Source: Streptosporangium canum (GTDB lineage Bacteria > Actinomycetota > Actinomycetes > Streptosporangiales > Streptosporangiaceae). From it: 64,000 nt of DNA. The notes under the pieces are model-generated. The model saw only the letters and a list, made by a program, of their open reading frames with translations. It made no database searches and was not told where the DNA came from. The DNA is taken from the NCBI RefSeq assembly GCF_900113865.1, contig NZ_FOQY01000010.1, forward strand, positions 85,555 through 149,554. The letters run 5' to 3'. Both the position numbers and the translations under genes were made by a program. Positions 43,953 through 53,300 of this stretch are shown here, in pieces. How positions within the stretch are numbered: the stretch's first letter is position 1; every line of letters begins with the position of its first letter.

Positions 43953-44345
43953 GTGGCCGACAAACGCAGCGAGCGCCCCGCACACCCTCTGGCCCGGCAG
44001 CGTCCTCAGCAGCGCAGACAGCGTCCGCTCCCGCCCGGTGAGCAGTTCTTCACCCCGGGGGCGACCGGTCTGCGCAAGGAGGTGGAGAGACGCAGCGCGG
44101 CCCCGCTCGTCTTCCTGTTCCAGCTTCCCCGCTGGATCGCCCCGGTGGCGCTCGTGGTCCTGCTCCTGGTCGGCTTCGCCGTACCGTCCTTCTGGGGCGG
44201 CCTCGCGGTGCTGCCGGTGATCGGGTTCGTCGGCTGGCTCGCCTACATGTCGTGGCCCTCGCTCGGCGTCCGGGGCCGCATCCTGCGCGTCGCCCTCCTC
44301 ACCTTCCTGCTGCTCCTGGCGGCCGACCGGTTCGGAGCCTTCTGA
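43953..44345 (+). CDS. small membrane protein (DUF6703-like, tentative)
   Basis: 130 residues from GTG 43953. The N-terminal 50 residues are basic and Arg/Pro/Gln-rich; two to three hydrophobic spans follow (WIAPVALVVLLLVGFAVPSF, LAVLPVIGFVGWLAYM, ILRVALLTFLLLLAA). It is similar in form to actinobacterial DUF6703 proteins. No function known. It ends just before the zinc uptake operon. Confidence 0.65.
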   Translation: MADKRSERPAHPLARQRPQQRRQRPLPPGEQFFTPGATGLRKEVERRSAAPLVFLFQLPRWIAPVALVVLLLVGFAVPSFWGGLAVLPVIGFVGWLAYMSWPSLGVRGRILRVALLTFLLLLAADRFGAF

Positions 44346-44353
44346 GACGGTTT

Positions 44354-44368
44354 TGACAACCGTTTTCA
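44354..44368. promoter_or_regulatory. Zur-like box before znuA
   Basis: TGACAACCGTTTTCA matches the actinobacterial Zur pattern TGAAAATCATTTTCA at about 12 of 15 positions. It lies 16 nt upstream of the znuA start, and the last gene of the operon encodes a Fur-family protein. Confidence 0.6.
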
Positions 44369-44383
44369 TTTGCACGCATACTA

Positions 44384-45352
44384 GTGGACATGGTGTCCGA
44401 CTTTTCCCGACGTATGCGTATGCGTGGCGCGGGTCTGCTTGCTATCACGACCGTTCTCGCCACCACCGTCGCCTGCGGTTCCGGCTCAGCCGACTCCGCC
44501 CGGCCGGGCGGCGCGCAGGGAGGCAGGACCGATGTCACCGCCGCCATGTATCCGCTGCAGTGGCTGGCCGAGCGGGTGGGCGGCCCCGACGTCTCCGTCA
44601 CGGGCCTGACCAAGCCCGGCGTCGAGCCGCACGACCTGGAGCTGACGCCGATCCAGGTGGCCGGGCTGGAGAAGACCGGCCTGGTCGCCTACATCAAGGG
44701 CGTGCAGCCCGCCGTGGACGAGGCGGTCGAGCAGCACGCCGCCGACCGGGGATTCGACGCGGCGGCGGCGGTCAAGACCCTCCCGGCGGCCGCCGGCGAG
44801 GAGGAGCACGCGGGCGAGGAGGAGCACGGCCACGAGGTCGCCTACGACCCGCACCTCTGGCTCGACCCGTCCCGCTTCGCGACCGTCGCGACCCTGCTCG
44901 GCGAGAAGCTCGCCGCCGCCGACCCGGCGCACGCGCAGGGCTACCGGGACCGCGCCGCCAAGACCGCCGCCGACCTCGGCGCCTTGGACGGCGAGCTGGC
45001 GCGGGGGCTGAGCAAGTGCGCCTCCACCGCCATCGTCACCAGCCACGGCGCGTTCGGCTACCTCGCCGACCGCTACAAGCTCCGCCAGATCGGGATCAGC
45101 GGCCTCGACCCGGACGCCGAACCCTCCCCCGCCCGGCTGGCCGAAGTGGCGAAAGTGTCCAAGCAGGAGAAAGTGACTACGATTTTCACCGAGACCCTCG
45201 TCAGCCCCAAGGTCGCCGAGGTCCTCGCTCAGGAGGTCGGCGCCAAGACCGCGGTCCTGGACCCGGTCGAGAGCCAGCCGGCGAGCGGCGACTACCTGTC
45301 CGCCATGCGCCAGAACCTCACCGCACTTCAGGCGGCACTCAGCTGCTCGTAA
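44384..45352 (+). CDS. znuA: zinc ABC transporter substrate-binding lipoprotein
   Basis: 322 residues from GTG 44384 (ATG 44390 possible). Lipobox TVAC near residue 30. A cluster A-I metal-binding protein with a His/Glu-rich loop EEEHAGEEEHGHE before AYDPHLWLDP, characteristic of zinc-specific members, and a late TIFTETLVSPKVAEVLA. It captures Zn2+ for ZnuB/ZnuC. First gene of a four-gene operon. Confidence 0.92.
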   Translation: MDMVSDFSRRMRMRGAGLLAITTVLATTVACGSGSADSARPGGAQGGRTDVTAAMYPLQWLAERVGGPDVSVTGLTKPGVEPHDLELTPIQVAGLEKTGLVAYIKGVQPAVDEAVEQHAADRGFDAAAAVKTLPAAAGEEEHAGEEEHGHEVAYDPHLWLDPSRFATVATLLGEKLAAADPAHAQGYRDRAAKTAADLGALDGELARGLSKCASTAIVTSHGAFGYLADRYKLRQIGISGLDPDAEPSPARLAEVAKVSKQEKVTTIFTETLVSPKVAEVLAQEVGAKTAVLDPVESQPASGDYLSAMRQNLTALQAALSCS

Positions 45353-45361
45353 AGGCAACAC

Positions 45362-46141
45362 GTGACATCCAACCAGGCAGTTTTCACCATGAGCGGCGGC
45401 CAGGTCAGCCTGGACCGCCGTCCGGTGCTCCGCGGCATCGACCTGACCGTCAAACCCGGTGAGGTCGTGGCCGTGCTCGGCGCAAACGGGTCGGGCAAAT
45501 CCACCCTCATCCGCGCCCTGCTCGGCCTGACGCCGCTGTCCGGCGGCTCGACCCTCCTGTACGGCGCGCCGCCCGCCCGCTTCCGCGAGTGGTGGCGGAT
45601 CGGCTACGTGCCCCAGCGGCTGTCGGTGGGCGGCGGCGTGCCGACGACGATCCGCGAGGTCGTCGCCTCGGGCAGGATCGCCAGGCAGCGACGGCTCCGC
45701 CCGACCAGCCCGGCCGACCGCGAGGCGACCGACAGGGCGCTGGAGACCGTCGGCATGGCCCGCCGCGCCGCGGACCCGGTCCAGGCCCTGTCCGGCGGGC
45801 AGCAGCAGCGGGTGCTGATCGCCCGCGCCCTCGCCGGGGAGCCCGACACCTTCGTCATGGACGAGCCCACGGCGGGCGTGGACGCCCAGAGCCAGCAACT
45901 CCTGGCCGACACCCTGTCCACGCTCGTCGACCAGGGCAAGACGGTCCTGCTGGTGGCCCACGAGCTCGGCCCCCTGGAGCCGCTCATCACCCGCGCGGTG
46001 GTGCTCAGGGACGGATTCGTCTGCCACGACGGCCCGCCGCCCCATGCCGTCGGCGCGCACGCGCTGCCCGGCCACGACCACGTGCATCCGCACGCCGAGG
46101 AGAAGCCCGCGAGCCCGCTCGACTGGAGACCCACATCGTGA
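45362..46141 (+). CDS. znuC: zinc ABC transporter ATPase
   Basis: 259 residues from GTG 45362. Walker A GANGSGKST, signature LSGGQQQRVLIARAL, Walker B TFVMDEPTAGVD and the switch His in LLVAHEL. A His-rich tail (HALPGHDHVHPHAEE) fits zinc handling. It overlaps znuB by GTGA. Confidence 0.95.
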   Translation: MTSNQAVFTMSGGQVSLDRRPVLRGIDLTVKPGEVVAVLGANGSGKSTLIRALLGLTPLSGGSTLLYGAPPARFREWWRIGYVPQRLSVGGGVPTTIREVVASGRIARQRRLRPTSPADREATDRALETVGMARRAADPVQALSGGQQQRVLIARALAGEPDTFVMDEPTAGVDAQSQQLLADTLSTLVDQGKTVLLVAHELGPLEPLITRAVVLRDGFVCHDGPPPHAVGAHALPGHDHVHPHAEEKPASPLDWRPTS

Positions 46142-46971
46142 TCGACCTTCTGCAGTTCGACTTCATGCAGCGGGCGCTGATCGCCGCCCTCCTGGTCGGT
46201 CTGGCCGCCCCGGCGATCGGCACGTTCATCGTGCAGCGCCGTCTGGCGCTGCTGGGCGACGGCATCGGGCACGTCGCGCTGACCGGCGTGGCGCTCGGCT
46301 TCCTGACCGGCACCGCCCCCGTGCTGACCGCGGTGGCCGTCTCGGTGCTCGGCGCCGTGGCGATCGAGCTGGTCCACGCGCGCGGCAGGACCAGCGGCGA
46401 CGTGGCGCTCGCGCTGCTGTTCTACGGCGGCATCGCCGGAGGCGTGCTGCTCATCTCGCTGGCCCCGGGCGGCAGCAACGCCACCCTGATGTCCTACCTG
46501 TTCGGCTCGATCAGCAGCGTCAGCACCCAGGACGTGTGGGTGATCGGCCTGCTGGCGGCCGCCGTGCTCGGCATGGTGGCCTTCTTCGGACGCGAGCTCT
46601 ACGTGCTCTGCCAGGACGAGGAGGTCGCCAGGGCCAGTGGCCTGCCGGTCCGCTTCCTGAGCCTGCTGATCGCCGTCACCGCCGCGCTGACCGTGGTCAT
46701 CGCCATGCGCGTGGTGGGGCTGCTGCTGGTCAGCGCGCTGATGGTGGTCCCGGTCGCGACCAGCCAGCAGCTCACCCGGGGTTTCCGGAGCACGATGGCG
46801 CTCTCCATGCTTTTCGGGATGATCTCCACGGTGGGCGGGCTGACCTCCTCGTTCTACATCGAGGTCCCGCCGGGCGCCATCATTGTGATCGTGGCCCTCG
46901 CAGGGTTCGTCCTGGCCCTCGGGCTCGGTAGATTCGTACGCCGAAGCCGACCACAGGAGTCCAGCCCATGA
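46138..46971 (+). CDS. znuB: zinc ABC transporter permease
   Basis: 277 residues from GTG 46138. ABC-3 family membrane protein with about seven to eight hydrophobic spans and the typical start FMQRALIAALLVGLAAPAIGTFIVQRRLALLGDGIGHVALTGVALG. It overlaps znuC and zur by 4 nt at each end, so the operon is tightly coupled. Confidence 0.95.
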   Translation: MIDLLQFDFMQRALIAALLVGLAAPAIGTFIVQRRLALLGDGIGHVALTGVALGFLTGTAPVLTAVAVSVLGAVAIELVHARGRTSGDVALALLFYGGIAGGVLLISLAPGGSNATLMSYLFGSISSVSTQDVWVIGLLAAAVLGMVAFFGRELYVLCQDEEVARASGLPVRFLSLLIAVTAALTVVIAMRVVGLLLVSALMVVPVATSQQLTRGFRSTMALSMLFGMISTVGGLTSSFYIEVPPGAIIVIVALAGFVLALGLGRFVRRSRPQESSP

Positions 46972-47378
46972 GCAACAGACGTGATGCCGTCCATGAAATC
47001 CTCCGCCAGAGCGAGGGCTTCCGCAGCGCGCAGGACGTCTACGCCGAGATGCGGGCGGAAGGCGCCAAGATCGGACTGACCACGGTCTACCGGGCGCTCC
47101 AGGCACTCGCCGACAGCGGCCATGTCGACACGCTCCGGACCGACGACGGGGAGTCGGTCTACCGCGCGTGCGCCAGCGGCGATCACCACCACCACCTGGT
47201 CTGCCGCCGCTGCGGGCGGACCGTGGAGGTGGCCGGGCCCGCGGTGGAGCGCTGGGCCGAGGCGGTCGGCTCCGAGCACGGCTTCACCGAGATCACTCAC
47301 ACGGTCGAGGTCTTCGGCACCTGCGCCTCCTGCTCCTCGGCCGCCGTCAAGCCCGCGGGGGTGCCGAGCCGGGCCTGA
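46968..47378 (+). CDS. zur: Fur-family zinc uptake regulator Zur
   Basis: 136 residues. Winged helix (GLTTVYRALQALADSGHVDTL) then the metal-sensing half with HHHHLVCRRCGRTVEV and a second CxxC in GTCASCSS. Zinc-bound Zur represses zinc uptake; here it is encoded with its probable target znuACB, so autoregulation is likely. Its 3' end overlaps the convergent DMT transporter gene by 82 bp. Confidence 0.93.
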   Translation: MSNRRDAVHEILRQSEGFRSAQDVYAEMRAEGAKIGLTTVYRALQALADSGHVDTLRTDDGESVYRACASGDHHHHLVCRRCGRTVEVAGPAVERWAEAVGSEHGFTEITHTVEVFGTCASCSSAAVKPAGVPSRA

Positions 47379-48313
47379 GAGCGCGGGCGGCCGGCGTGGC
47401 CCGCCCCGCCGTCGAGGGCTCGGGGCGGAGGAGCCGGCGGGCGCCGCTCCGGGCGGGAGCCGTACAGGACGCCGAGGGCGATCACCGCGCACCCGGCGAG
47501 CTGGACCGCCGACGGGCGCTCCCCCAGCACCAGCGCGGACAGCGCGAGCGTCCCCGCGGGCTGGATGAGCAGGAGCAGCGCGGTGAGGGCGGCGGGCTGG
47601 CGGGGCAGCGCGTAGGTGATCAGCACCCAGCCGAGCACCTGGGGCCCGAGCGCGAGCAGCAGCAGCCAGCCGTGCGAGGGCCAGTGCGGGGTGAGGCCTG
47701 CGGCGCCCTGCCAGGGGCCGGCCAGAGCGATCAGCACCGTGGCGGACGCGACCGCGTGGGCCAGCGGCCCGGCGCTCCGGCGGCCCTCCTCCGAGCAGCC
47801 GCGCAGGATCAGCATGAAGGCCGCGTAGGCCGGTGCGGTGGCCACGCCGAGGATCACGCCGAGACGGGGGTCGGAGCCGTAGGCCGCGGCGTCGAACAGG
47901 CCGGAGATCAGCACCACGCCCGCGAACACGACGGGGGCGGCGACCAGGAGCCGGGTGGAGGGCCGCTCGCGCAGCAGGGCCCAGGCCGCGAACGCGACCA
48001 CGAACACCTGCAGGTTGCCCAGCACGGTGGCCAGGCCCGCGCCGACATAGTCGATGCTGTGGTGCCACAGCAGCAGGTCCAGACCGAAGATCAGGCCCGC
48101 GAGCCAGGCGAGCGCGCGCCGCCGTACCGCCATCGGACCGAGCCGGCGGCCCTCCCAGCAGGCGAGAACCGCCAGGAACGGCAGCGCGTAGGCGCACCGG
48201 AACAGCGCCGAGACCGTGGCGGGCTCACCCGACAGGCGGACGAGCGTGGCCGACGTCGCGATGACCGCCGCTCCGGTCACGGCGGCCAGGACGGTGCGGC
48301 GGCGTGCGGTCAC
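47297..48313 (-). CDS. EamA/DMT-family transporter
   Basis: 338 residues from GTG 48313 (VTARRRTVLAAVTGAAVIATSAT...). Ten hydrophobic spans in two EamA repeats, each ending in a LGERPS-type motif (ALLRERPSTR, LVLGERPSAV). A long hydrophilic C-terminal tail of about 50 residues runs antisense into the last 27 codons of zur, which is unusual. The substrate is unknown; such proteins export amino acids or related metabolites. Confidence 0.82.
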   Translation of the reverse strand: MTARRRTVLAAVTGAAVIATSATLVRLSGEPATVSALFRCAYALPFLAVLACWEGRRLGPMAVRRRALAWLAGLIFGLDLLLWHHSIDYVGAGLATVLGNLQVFVVAFAAWALLRERPSTRLLVAAPVVFAGVVLISGLFDAAAYGSDPRLGVILGVATAPAYAAFMLILRGCSEEGRRSAGPLAHAVASATVLIALAGPWQGAAGLTPHWPSHGWLLLLALGPQVLGWVLITYALPRQPAALTALLLLIQPAGTLALSALVLGERPSAVQLAGCAVIALGVLYGSRPERRPPAPPPRALDGGAGHAGRPRSQARLGTPAGLTAAEEQEAQVPKTSTV

Positions 48314-48411
48314 GACGGGCCCCCGAACACGCGCCGGAGAGATACGCTTCCGAGACGGCGAGCCGCCGTACGCGCCCCCCCACGTTAGAACCGCATTCAA
48401 CAGGAGGCAAC

Positions 48412-48960
48412 ATGCCATTTGGACATGACATGGTGTACTCGCTCGCCACTGTGGTCGATCTCGTCAACACCTCGCCCTCCACCGGCGGCGAAGACAAGCT
48501 GACCGACCTGGAGCAACTGACTGAATTCGTGGAGAACCGGCAGGTCAGCGGCGTCGGCGAGCTCGGCGAGGCGGACCTGGGCCAGGTGCGCGCCCTGCGC
48601 GAGGCCTTCCACAAGGTCTTCACCGCCCCCGACCAGGCCACCGCGGTCATCCGGCTGAACACGCTGCTGAGCGGCACCCGCATCACCCCGCGCCTGACCG
48701 AGCACGACGGCCACGCCCTGCACGTCCACTACTTCGCCCCCGGCGCCTCCCTCGGCGAGCACCTGTCGGCCGACCTGGGCGTCGCGCTGGCCCACCTGCT
48801 CGTCGAGGGCGAGTGGGAGCGCCTGCGCACCTGCTCGGCGCCCGACTGCGGCCACGTCTTCGTGGACGAGTCGCGCAACCGCTCCCGGGTCTACTGCGAC
48901 AGCCGTACTTGCGGGAACCGCATGCACGTCGCGGCCTACCGGGCCCGCCGCCGCGCCTGA
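48412..48960 (+). CDS. CGNR zinc finger / ABATE-domain protein
   Basis: 182 residues; AGGAGG lies 6 nt before ATG 48412. The N-terminal ABATE-type domain is followed by the C-terminal zinc finger CSAPDCGHVFVDESRNRSRVYCDSRTCGNRMHVAAYRARRR with the CGNR signature. A probable DNA-binding transcription factor of the stress-regulator type. Monocistronic. Confidence 0.88.
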   Translation: MPFGHDMVYSLATVVDLVNTSPSTGGEDKLTDLEQLTEFVENRQVSGVGELGEADLGQVRALREAFHKVFTAPDQATAVIRLNTLLSGTRITPRLTEHDGHALHVHYFAPGASLGEHLSADLGVALAHLLVEGEWERLRTCSAPDCGHVFVDESRNRSRVYCDSRTCGNRMHVAAYRARRRA

Positions 48961-49009
48961 GGTCACCCTCCGCCGACCACCGCGGGTCGGCTTCACACGG
49001 AACGTGACG

Positions 49010-49789
49010 TTATTCGGTAACCGCGTTCGGCAGGGCTCCGCCGTACCGCCTGTCGCGCTTGGCGTAGGTCTCGCAGGCCTCCCACAGGTCCCGGCGGTCG
49101 AAGTCGGGCCACAGGCGGTTGAGGAAGACCATCTCGGCGTAGGCCGTCTGCCAGATCAGGAAGTTGGAGGTGCGCTGCTCACCCGAGGAGCGCAGGAACA
49201 GGTCGACGTCCGGGATCTCCGGCTCGTCCAGGTAGCGGGCGAAGGTCTCCTCCTTCACCCGGCCCGGCCTGACCCGCCCGGCGGCGATGTCCTGCGCCAG
49301 GCGCAGCGCCGCGTCCACGATCTCGGCACGGCCGCCGTAGTTGACGCAGAACTGCAGGGTCAGCGTGGAGTTGCGCTCGGTCATCCTCTCCGCGTCCTGC
49401 AGCTCCTGGATGACGCTCTTCCACAACCGGCCGGGACGGCCGGCCCAGCGGACCCGCACGCCCATGGCGTGGAGATCGTCCCGGCGGCGGCGGATGACGT
49501 CGCGGTTGAACCCCATCAGGAAGCGGACCTCGTCGGGGGAGCGCTTCCAGTTCTCGGTGGAGAAGGCGTAGGCCGACAGGTAGGGGATGCCGAGCTCGAT
49601 CGCGCCCTCGATGACGTCGAAGAGCGACGCCTCGCCCGCCTTGTGGCCCTCGGTGCGCGGCAGGCCGCGCTGTTTGGCCCACCGGCCGTTGCCGTCCATC
49701 ACGATCGCCACATGCCGGGGCACGCGAGCGCGCGGGATGGGGGGCGGGGTGACCCCGGTGGGGTGAGGGGCTGGGGGACGGACGTTCAC
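49010..49789 (-). CDS. uppS: isoprenyl (undecaprenyl-type) diphosphate synthase
   Basis: 259 residues from GTG 49789, which overlaps the recO TGA by 4 nt. Motifs: [24 protein letters not shown] with the catalytic Asp, AFSTENWKR, and [23 protein letters not shown] near the end. A cis-prenyltransferase that makes the lipid carrier for cell-wall synthesis. Confidence 0.95.
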   Translation of the reverse strand: MNVRPPAPHPTGVTPPPIPRARVPRHVAIVMDGNGRWAKQRGLPRTEGHKAGEASLFDVIEGAIELGIPYLSAYAFSTENWKRSPDEVRFLMGFNRDVIRRRRDDLHAMGVRVRWAGRPGRLWKSVIQELQDAERMTERNSTLTLQFCVNYGGRAEIVDAALRLAQDIAAGRVRPGRVKEETFARYLDEPEIPDVDLFLRSSGEQRTSNFLIWQTAYAEMVFLNRLWPDFDRRDLWEACETYAKRDRRYGGALPNAVTE

Positions 49790-50523
49790 GTGGCGGGCTC
49801 CCTTTCTACGTGTCGGAGAGAGCGTATGCCGTGCTCCAGGTGCCATTGGAGATATGCGGCGACCAGCCCGCTGCACTCGGCGCGGTGCCGGCCCTCGGAG
49901 GCGTCGGCGGTGAGCCAGTCGCCTTTCAGCAGCGCGACCATCAGCGCGAGGGTCTCCCCGGCGGGCACGGCGGCGCCCGCCGGACGGCAGCCCCCGCACA
50001 CCACGCCCCCCGCCACGATGGCGAACGCCCGCACCGCGGGAGCCTTGCAACGGGCGCAGGACTCCAGGGCGGGGGCGTAGCCGGCGACGGCCAGCGAGCG
50101 CAGGAAGTAGGCGTCGAGGACCAGCCGGGGCTCGTGCTCCCCCGAGCCGAGCGTGCGCAGGCCGCCGACGAGCAGCAGGAACTGGCGGAGCGCGGGCTCC
50201 TTCTCCCCCAGGGTCAGCCGGTCGGCGGTCTCGAGCATCGCGCTGCCCGCGGTGTAGCGCGGATAGTCGGTGACGAGCGCCTCGCCGTACGGGCGGATCG
50301 TCTCGGCCTGGGTGATCATATCGAGCGTGCGGCCGGTGTGGAGCTGGAGATCCACGTGGGTGAACGGCTCCAGCCGGGCGCCGAAACGCGACATGGTCCG
50401 CCTGACCCCCTTGGCGACCCCCCTGATCTTTCCGGTGCGCCTGGTCAGGACTGTGACGATGCGATCGGCCTCGCCCAGCTTGTGGGTGCGCAGCACGATG
50501 CCGTCGTCACGGTACAGACTCAC
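49786..50523 (-). CDS. recO: DNA repair protein RecO
   Basis: 245 residues. N-terminal OB fold ([39 protein letters not shown]) and a C-terminal part with zinc ligands CARCKAP...CGGC. It loads RecA with RecR. Operon with uppS, as in other actinobacteria. Confidence 0.95.
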   Translation of the reverse strand: MSLYRDDGIVLRTHKLGEADRIVTVLTRRTGKIRGVAKGVRRTMSRFGARLEPFTHVDLQLHTGRTLDMITQAETIRPYGEALVTDYPRYTAGSAMLETADRLTLGEKEPALRQFLLLVGGLRTLGSGEHEPRLVLDAYFLRSLAVAGYAPALESCARCKAPAVRAFAIVAGGVVCGGCRPAGAAVPAGETLALMVALLKGDWLTADASEGRHRAECSGLVAAYLQWHLEHGIRSLRHVEREPAT

Positions 50524-50685
50524 CTGGTCAGTCTAGTGGGATGCCCCGTGTGGCACGGCTTCAACCATGATCAAGTGGCACAGATGGATCACGGGTGCAT
50601 GTTGTTCATCCAAAACTCACTAAACTTTGGCCTCTGGCGAACTCCCCGCGCCACGTTTCACCCCGCCCCCGCACGAAAGGGTGCC

Positions 50686-52263
50686 ATGCCCCGCGTGGTC
50701 CTGCTGGGCTCATCGCCCGGCCCCGATGCCGCTTCCGGCCAGTCGACGCCGTCCGCCGCGCTGACTCTGCCCGCGCTCCCCGGCTGCCCCACTGTGATCG
50801 GCAAGCTGCACGGTCAGCTCGCCTCGCTCGACCCCGCACCGGTGACGATCGCCCGCTCCGGCGACGCGTCGGCCTACCGGGGTTTCCCCGGCCGGCTCGT
50901 CGAGACCTCCGACCTGGCCGGCGACCTGCGCGCCGTCGCGGACGCGGTCGAGCACGCCACCGAGAACCTGCTCATCCTGCCCGCCAACTCGCTGATCCAC
51001 GACGAGCTGATCTACCAGATCACCAAGTCGAAGCGCGGAGCGCTCGCGCTGATCACCAAGGAGCCGCGCGAGGAGGACGAGAACGGCGACACGATCGTCC
51101 CCGACGTCCCGATCGACGAGGCGCAACCGGAGATCGGCGACCGCACGCTGGAGGGTCTCCCGGTCCGGGTCCGCGCCAGCAAGTCCCGGGTGATCTCGGT
51201 CGGCTCGGCCTACCACGCGGTGACCCGGCCCAACTCCGTCCTGCTCGGCCCGCTGCACCTGCACCACAAGCACGCGGTCACGCTGGCCGAGGCCGCCCGC
51301 GAGCTGGCCGACATGGCCCACCTGCTCGGCCCCGAGGACGACCTGCTCCAGCTCCTGGTCCTCGGCCTGGTACGGCGGGGCGTCTCGGTCGGCACCCGGG
51401 GCCGCCGCGACCTGTTCTTCCGCCGGCTGAACACCCGGGAGCAGGCCGACGAGGCAGTGGCCGAGATGTCCACGTTCAACGAGGACAAGGCCCGGCTGAA
51501 CAACGCGGTCAAGGGTGCCGACGGTTTCTTCACCACCTACTTCGTCAGCACCTACTCGCGCTTCATCGCCCGCTGGGCGGCCCGGCGCGGGCTCACGCCC
51601 AACCAGGTCACGTTGATCTCCATCGCCCTGGGCGTGGCGGCGGCGGCGTGCTTCGCCACCGGCGCGCGGCCCGGGATGGTCGCCGGCGGCATCCTGATCT
51701 ACTTCGCCTTCGTCTTCGACTGCGTGGACGGGCAGGTCGCGCGCTACGCCCGCAAGTTCGGCGTGCTCGGCGCGTGGCTGGACGCCACCTTCGACCGGTT
51801 CAAGGAATACGTGGTCTTCGCCGGCCTGGCGGTCGGCGCGGCCGTCTCCGGCGTGGGCGACGTGTGGACGCTGGCGCTGGCCGCGCTCGGCATGCAGTCC
51901 ATCAAGCACCTGCTGGACTTCTCCTTCGGCGCGGCCAACCGGCGCAAGCCCCCGTCGCCGCTGCCCTCGGTGTCGCTGGCGATCAGCGCCGACACCGACC
52001 TCCGGGCGGCGCTGGAGCAGCGCAAGGTCGCGCGCAGCGGCGGGATCCGCGGGCTGCTGAAGATGTGGAGCAAGGCAGGCAGGAACCGGGCCGTGCACTG
52101 GGCCCGCAAGATGATCGTTTTCCCGATCGGTGAGCGCTTCGCCGCCATCGCCATCGTCAGCGCCTTCTTCGACGCCCGGGTCACCTTCATCACGCTGATC
52201 ATCTGGGGCGGCATCGCCACCGCCTACTCGCTCACCGGACGTCTGATGAGGTCGCTCGCATGA
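50686..52263 (+). CDS. CDP-alcohol phosphatidyltransferase with N-terminal NTP-transferase-like extension
   Basis: 525 residues from ATG 50686 (GAAAGGG 6 nt upstream). The first about 270 residues are a soluble domain resembling a degenerate nucleotidyltransferase or regulatory region (MPRVVLLGSSPG..., LLILPANSLIHDELI). The C-terminal half holds the CDP-OH signature DCVDGQVARYARKFGVLGAWLDATFDRF (D-x2-DG-x2-AR-x8-G-x3-D-x3-D) with several membrane spans. It would transfer a phospho-alcohol from CDP-alcohol to an unknown acceptor. The next gene overlaps by ATGA and is probably a functional partner. Confidence 0.85.
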   Translation: MPRVVLLGSSPGPDAASGQSTPSAALTLPALPGCPTVIGKLHGQLASLDPAPVTIARSGDASAYRGFPGRLVETSDLAGDLRAVADAVEHATENLLILPANSLIHDELIYQITKSKRGALALITKEPREEDENGDTIVPDVPIDEAQPEIGDRTLEGLPVRVRASKSRVISVGSAYHAVTRPNSVLLGPLHLHHKHAVTLAEAARELADMAHLLGPEDDLLQLLVLGLVRRGVSVGTRGRRDLFFRRLNTREQADEAVAEMSTFNEDKARLNNAVKGADGFFTTYFVSTYSRFIARWAARRGLTPNQVTLISIALGVAAAACFATGARPGMVAGGILIYFAFVFDCVDGQVARYARKFGVLGAWLDATFDRFKEYVVFAGLAVGAAVSGVGDVWTLALAALGMQSIKHLLDFSFGAANRRKPPSPLPSVSLAISADTDLRAALEQRKVARSGGIRGLLKMWSKAGRNRAVHWARKMIVFPIGERFAAIAIVSAFFDARVTFITLIIWGGIATAYSLTGRLMRSLA

Positions 52264-52967
52264 TCACCCAGCCGCAGACCACCCCCGCTCCGGACCCCTA
52301 CGAGGAACGGCTGCGCGTGCAGACCGCGCGTCTGCTCGCCTACCGCGACGACGGTCCGCTGGTGACGGCGCTACGCGACAAGATGGGACCGGGGCTGCCC
52401 CCGGTGCCGGCCACGCTCGTCGCGCTACTCGCGATCATCGCGATGGCGGTGACCGGGATGCTGGACGACGGCCCGGTCCTGCTGGTCCCGGCCGTGGTCA
52501 TGGTGCTCCTGGTGCTGCCGACCGCGGCCCGCGACCACCTGGGCAAGCTCGACTGGCTGGCCCCGCCGCTGATCCGGGCCGCCGAGTTCCTCACGATCAT
52601 CCTGGTCGGCCTGGCGGCCGAGGCGCCCAAGTGGCTGCTGTTCGTGCTGCTCTACGTGGTCGGCTACCACACCTACGACACGGTGTACCGGACCCGGCAG
52701 AGCATCTGGCCGCCCGACTGGGTGTTCAAGGCGGGGCTGGGCTGGGAGCTCCGGCTCCTGCTGCTCGGCGCCGGCGCCGCGCTCGGCGTGCTGACCTGGG
52801 TGCTGGCCGCGCTCACGCTCTACCTGGGCGTGCTGTTCGCCGTCGAGAGCGTGACGAGCTGGGTCCGCCTGGACAAGGAGTCGGCGCTGGCCCAGGCCGG
52901 CGACGACCTGGAGGCCTCTCCCGAGGAGGCCATGGAGCAGGCCACGGGCGAGGCCGAGCCCGCCTGA
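52260..52967 (+). CDS. membrane protein coupled to the CDP-alcohol transferase (DUF5941-like, tentative)
   Basis: 235 residues, ATG overlapping the upstream stop. Five or so hydrophobic spans after a short N-terminus with YRDDGPLVTALRDKMG; a charged Glu/Ala tail at the end. Resembles the membrane domain that in some actinobacteria is fused to a CDP-alcohol transferase. Function unknown; coupling suggests a complex with the upstream enzyme. Confidence 0.7.
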   Translation: MITQPQTTPAPDPYEERLRVQTARLLAYRDDGPLVTALRDKMGPGLPPVPATLVALLAIIAMAVTGMLDDGPVLLVPAVVMVLLVLPTAARDHLGKLDWLAPPLIRAAEFLTIILVGLAAEAPKWLLFVLLYVVGYHTYDTVYRTRQSIWPPDWVFKAGLGWELRLLLLGAGAALGVLTWVLAALTLYLGVLFAVESVTSWVRLDKESALAQAGDDLEASPEEAMEQATGEAEPA

Positions 52968-53010
52968 GGGGCCGCCCCCACCCCGGGGCGCCGTACCTGC
53001 GCAGACACAC

Positions 53011-53041
53011 GGAGGGCCGCGACAGTCCGTCGCGGCCCTCC
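53011..53041. terminator. terminator hairpin after the CDP-alcohol transferase operon
   Basis: GGAGGGCCGCGAC (53011-53023) pairs perfectly with GTCGCGGCCCTCC (53029-53041) around AGTCC, 44 nt past the stop at 52967. Confidence 0.7.
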
Positions 53042-53042
53042 G

Positions 53043-53225
53043 CCGTTCCCGGGGACCCGGCGTGTCCCGTTCCACGGAGCCCCGCACCGCCCCGCCCGTT
53101 CCCGGAGGCCCGGCGCGTCCCGTTCCACGGGGCCTGGGCCCACCCGTTCCCGGATTTCCTCACGGGGCCCCGCCCCACCCGTTCCCCGAGCCCCTCACCG
53201 CACTCTGACCCGCGCGTTCCCGGGA
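53043..53225. repeat. degenerate approximately 53-bp GC-rich tandem repeat
   Basis: The first unit starting CCGTTCCCGGGGACCCGGCG at 53043 recurs at 53096 with few changes (CCGTTCCCGGAGGCCCGGCG), and weaker copies with CCGTTCC cores follow to about 53225. No gene is seen in 52968-53300 apart from this and the hairpin at 53011. Confidence 0.65.
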
Positions 53226-53300
53226 TTGCGGCGCGCCCGCTCCCCTCGATCCCCGGCTCCTCGCACGGCGGCGCGGACCGACGCGTGGCGGAACGGCGCG

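Noticed and set aside
44424-45462. Alternative plus-strand frames inside znuA and znuC
   Set aside because: Arg/Gly/Pro-rich products without domain signal; the true frames show a lipobox, metal-binding loop and Walker motifs.
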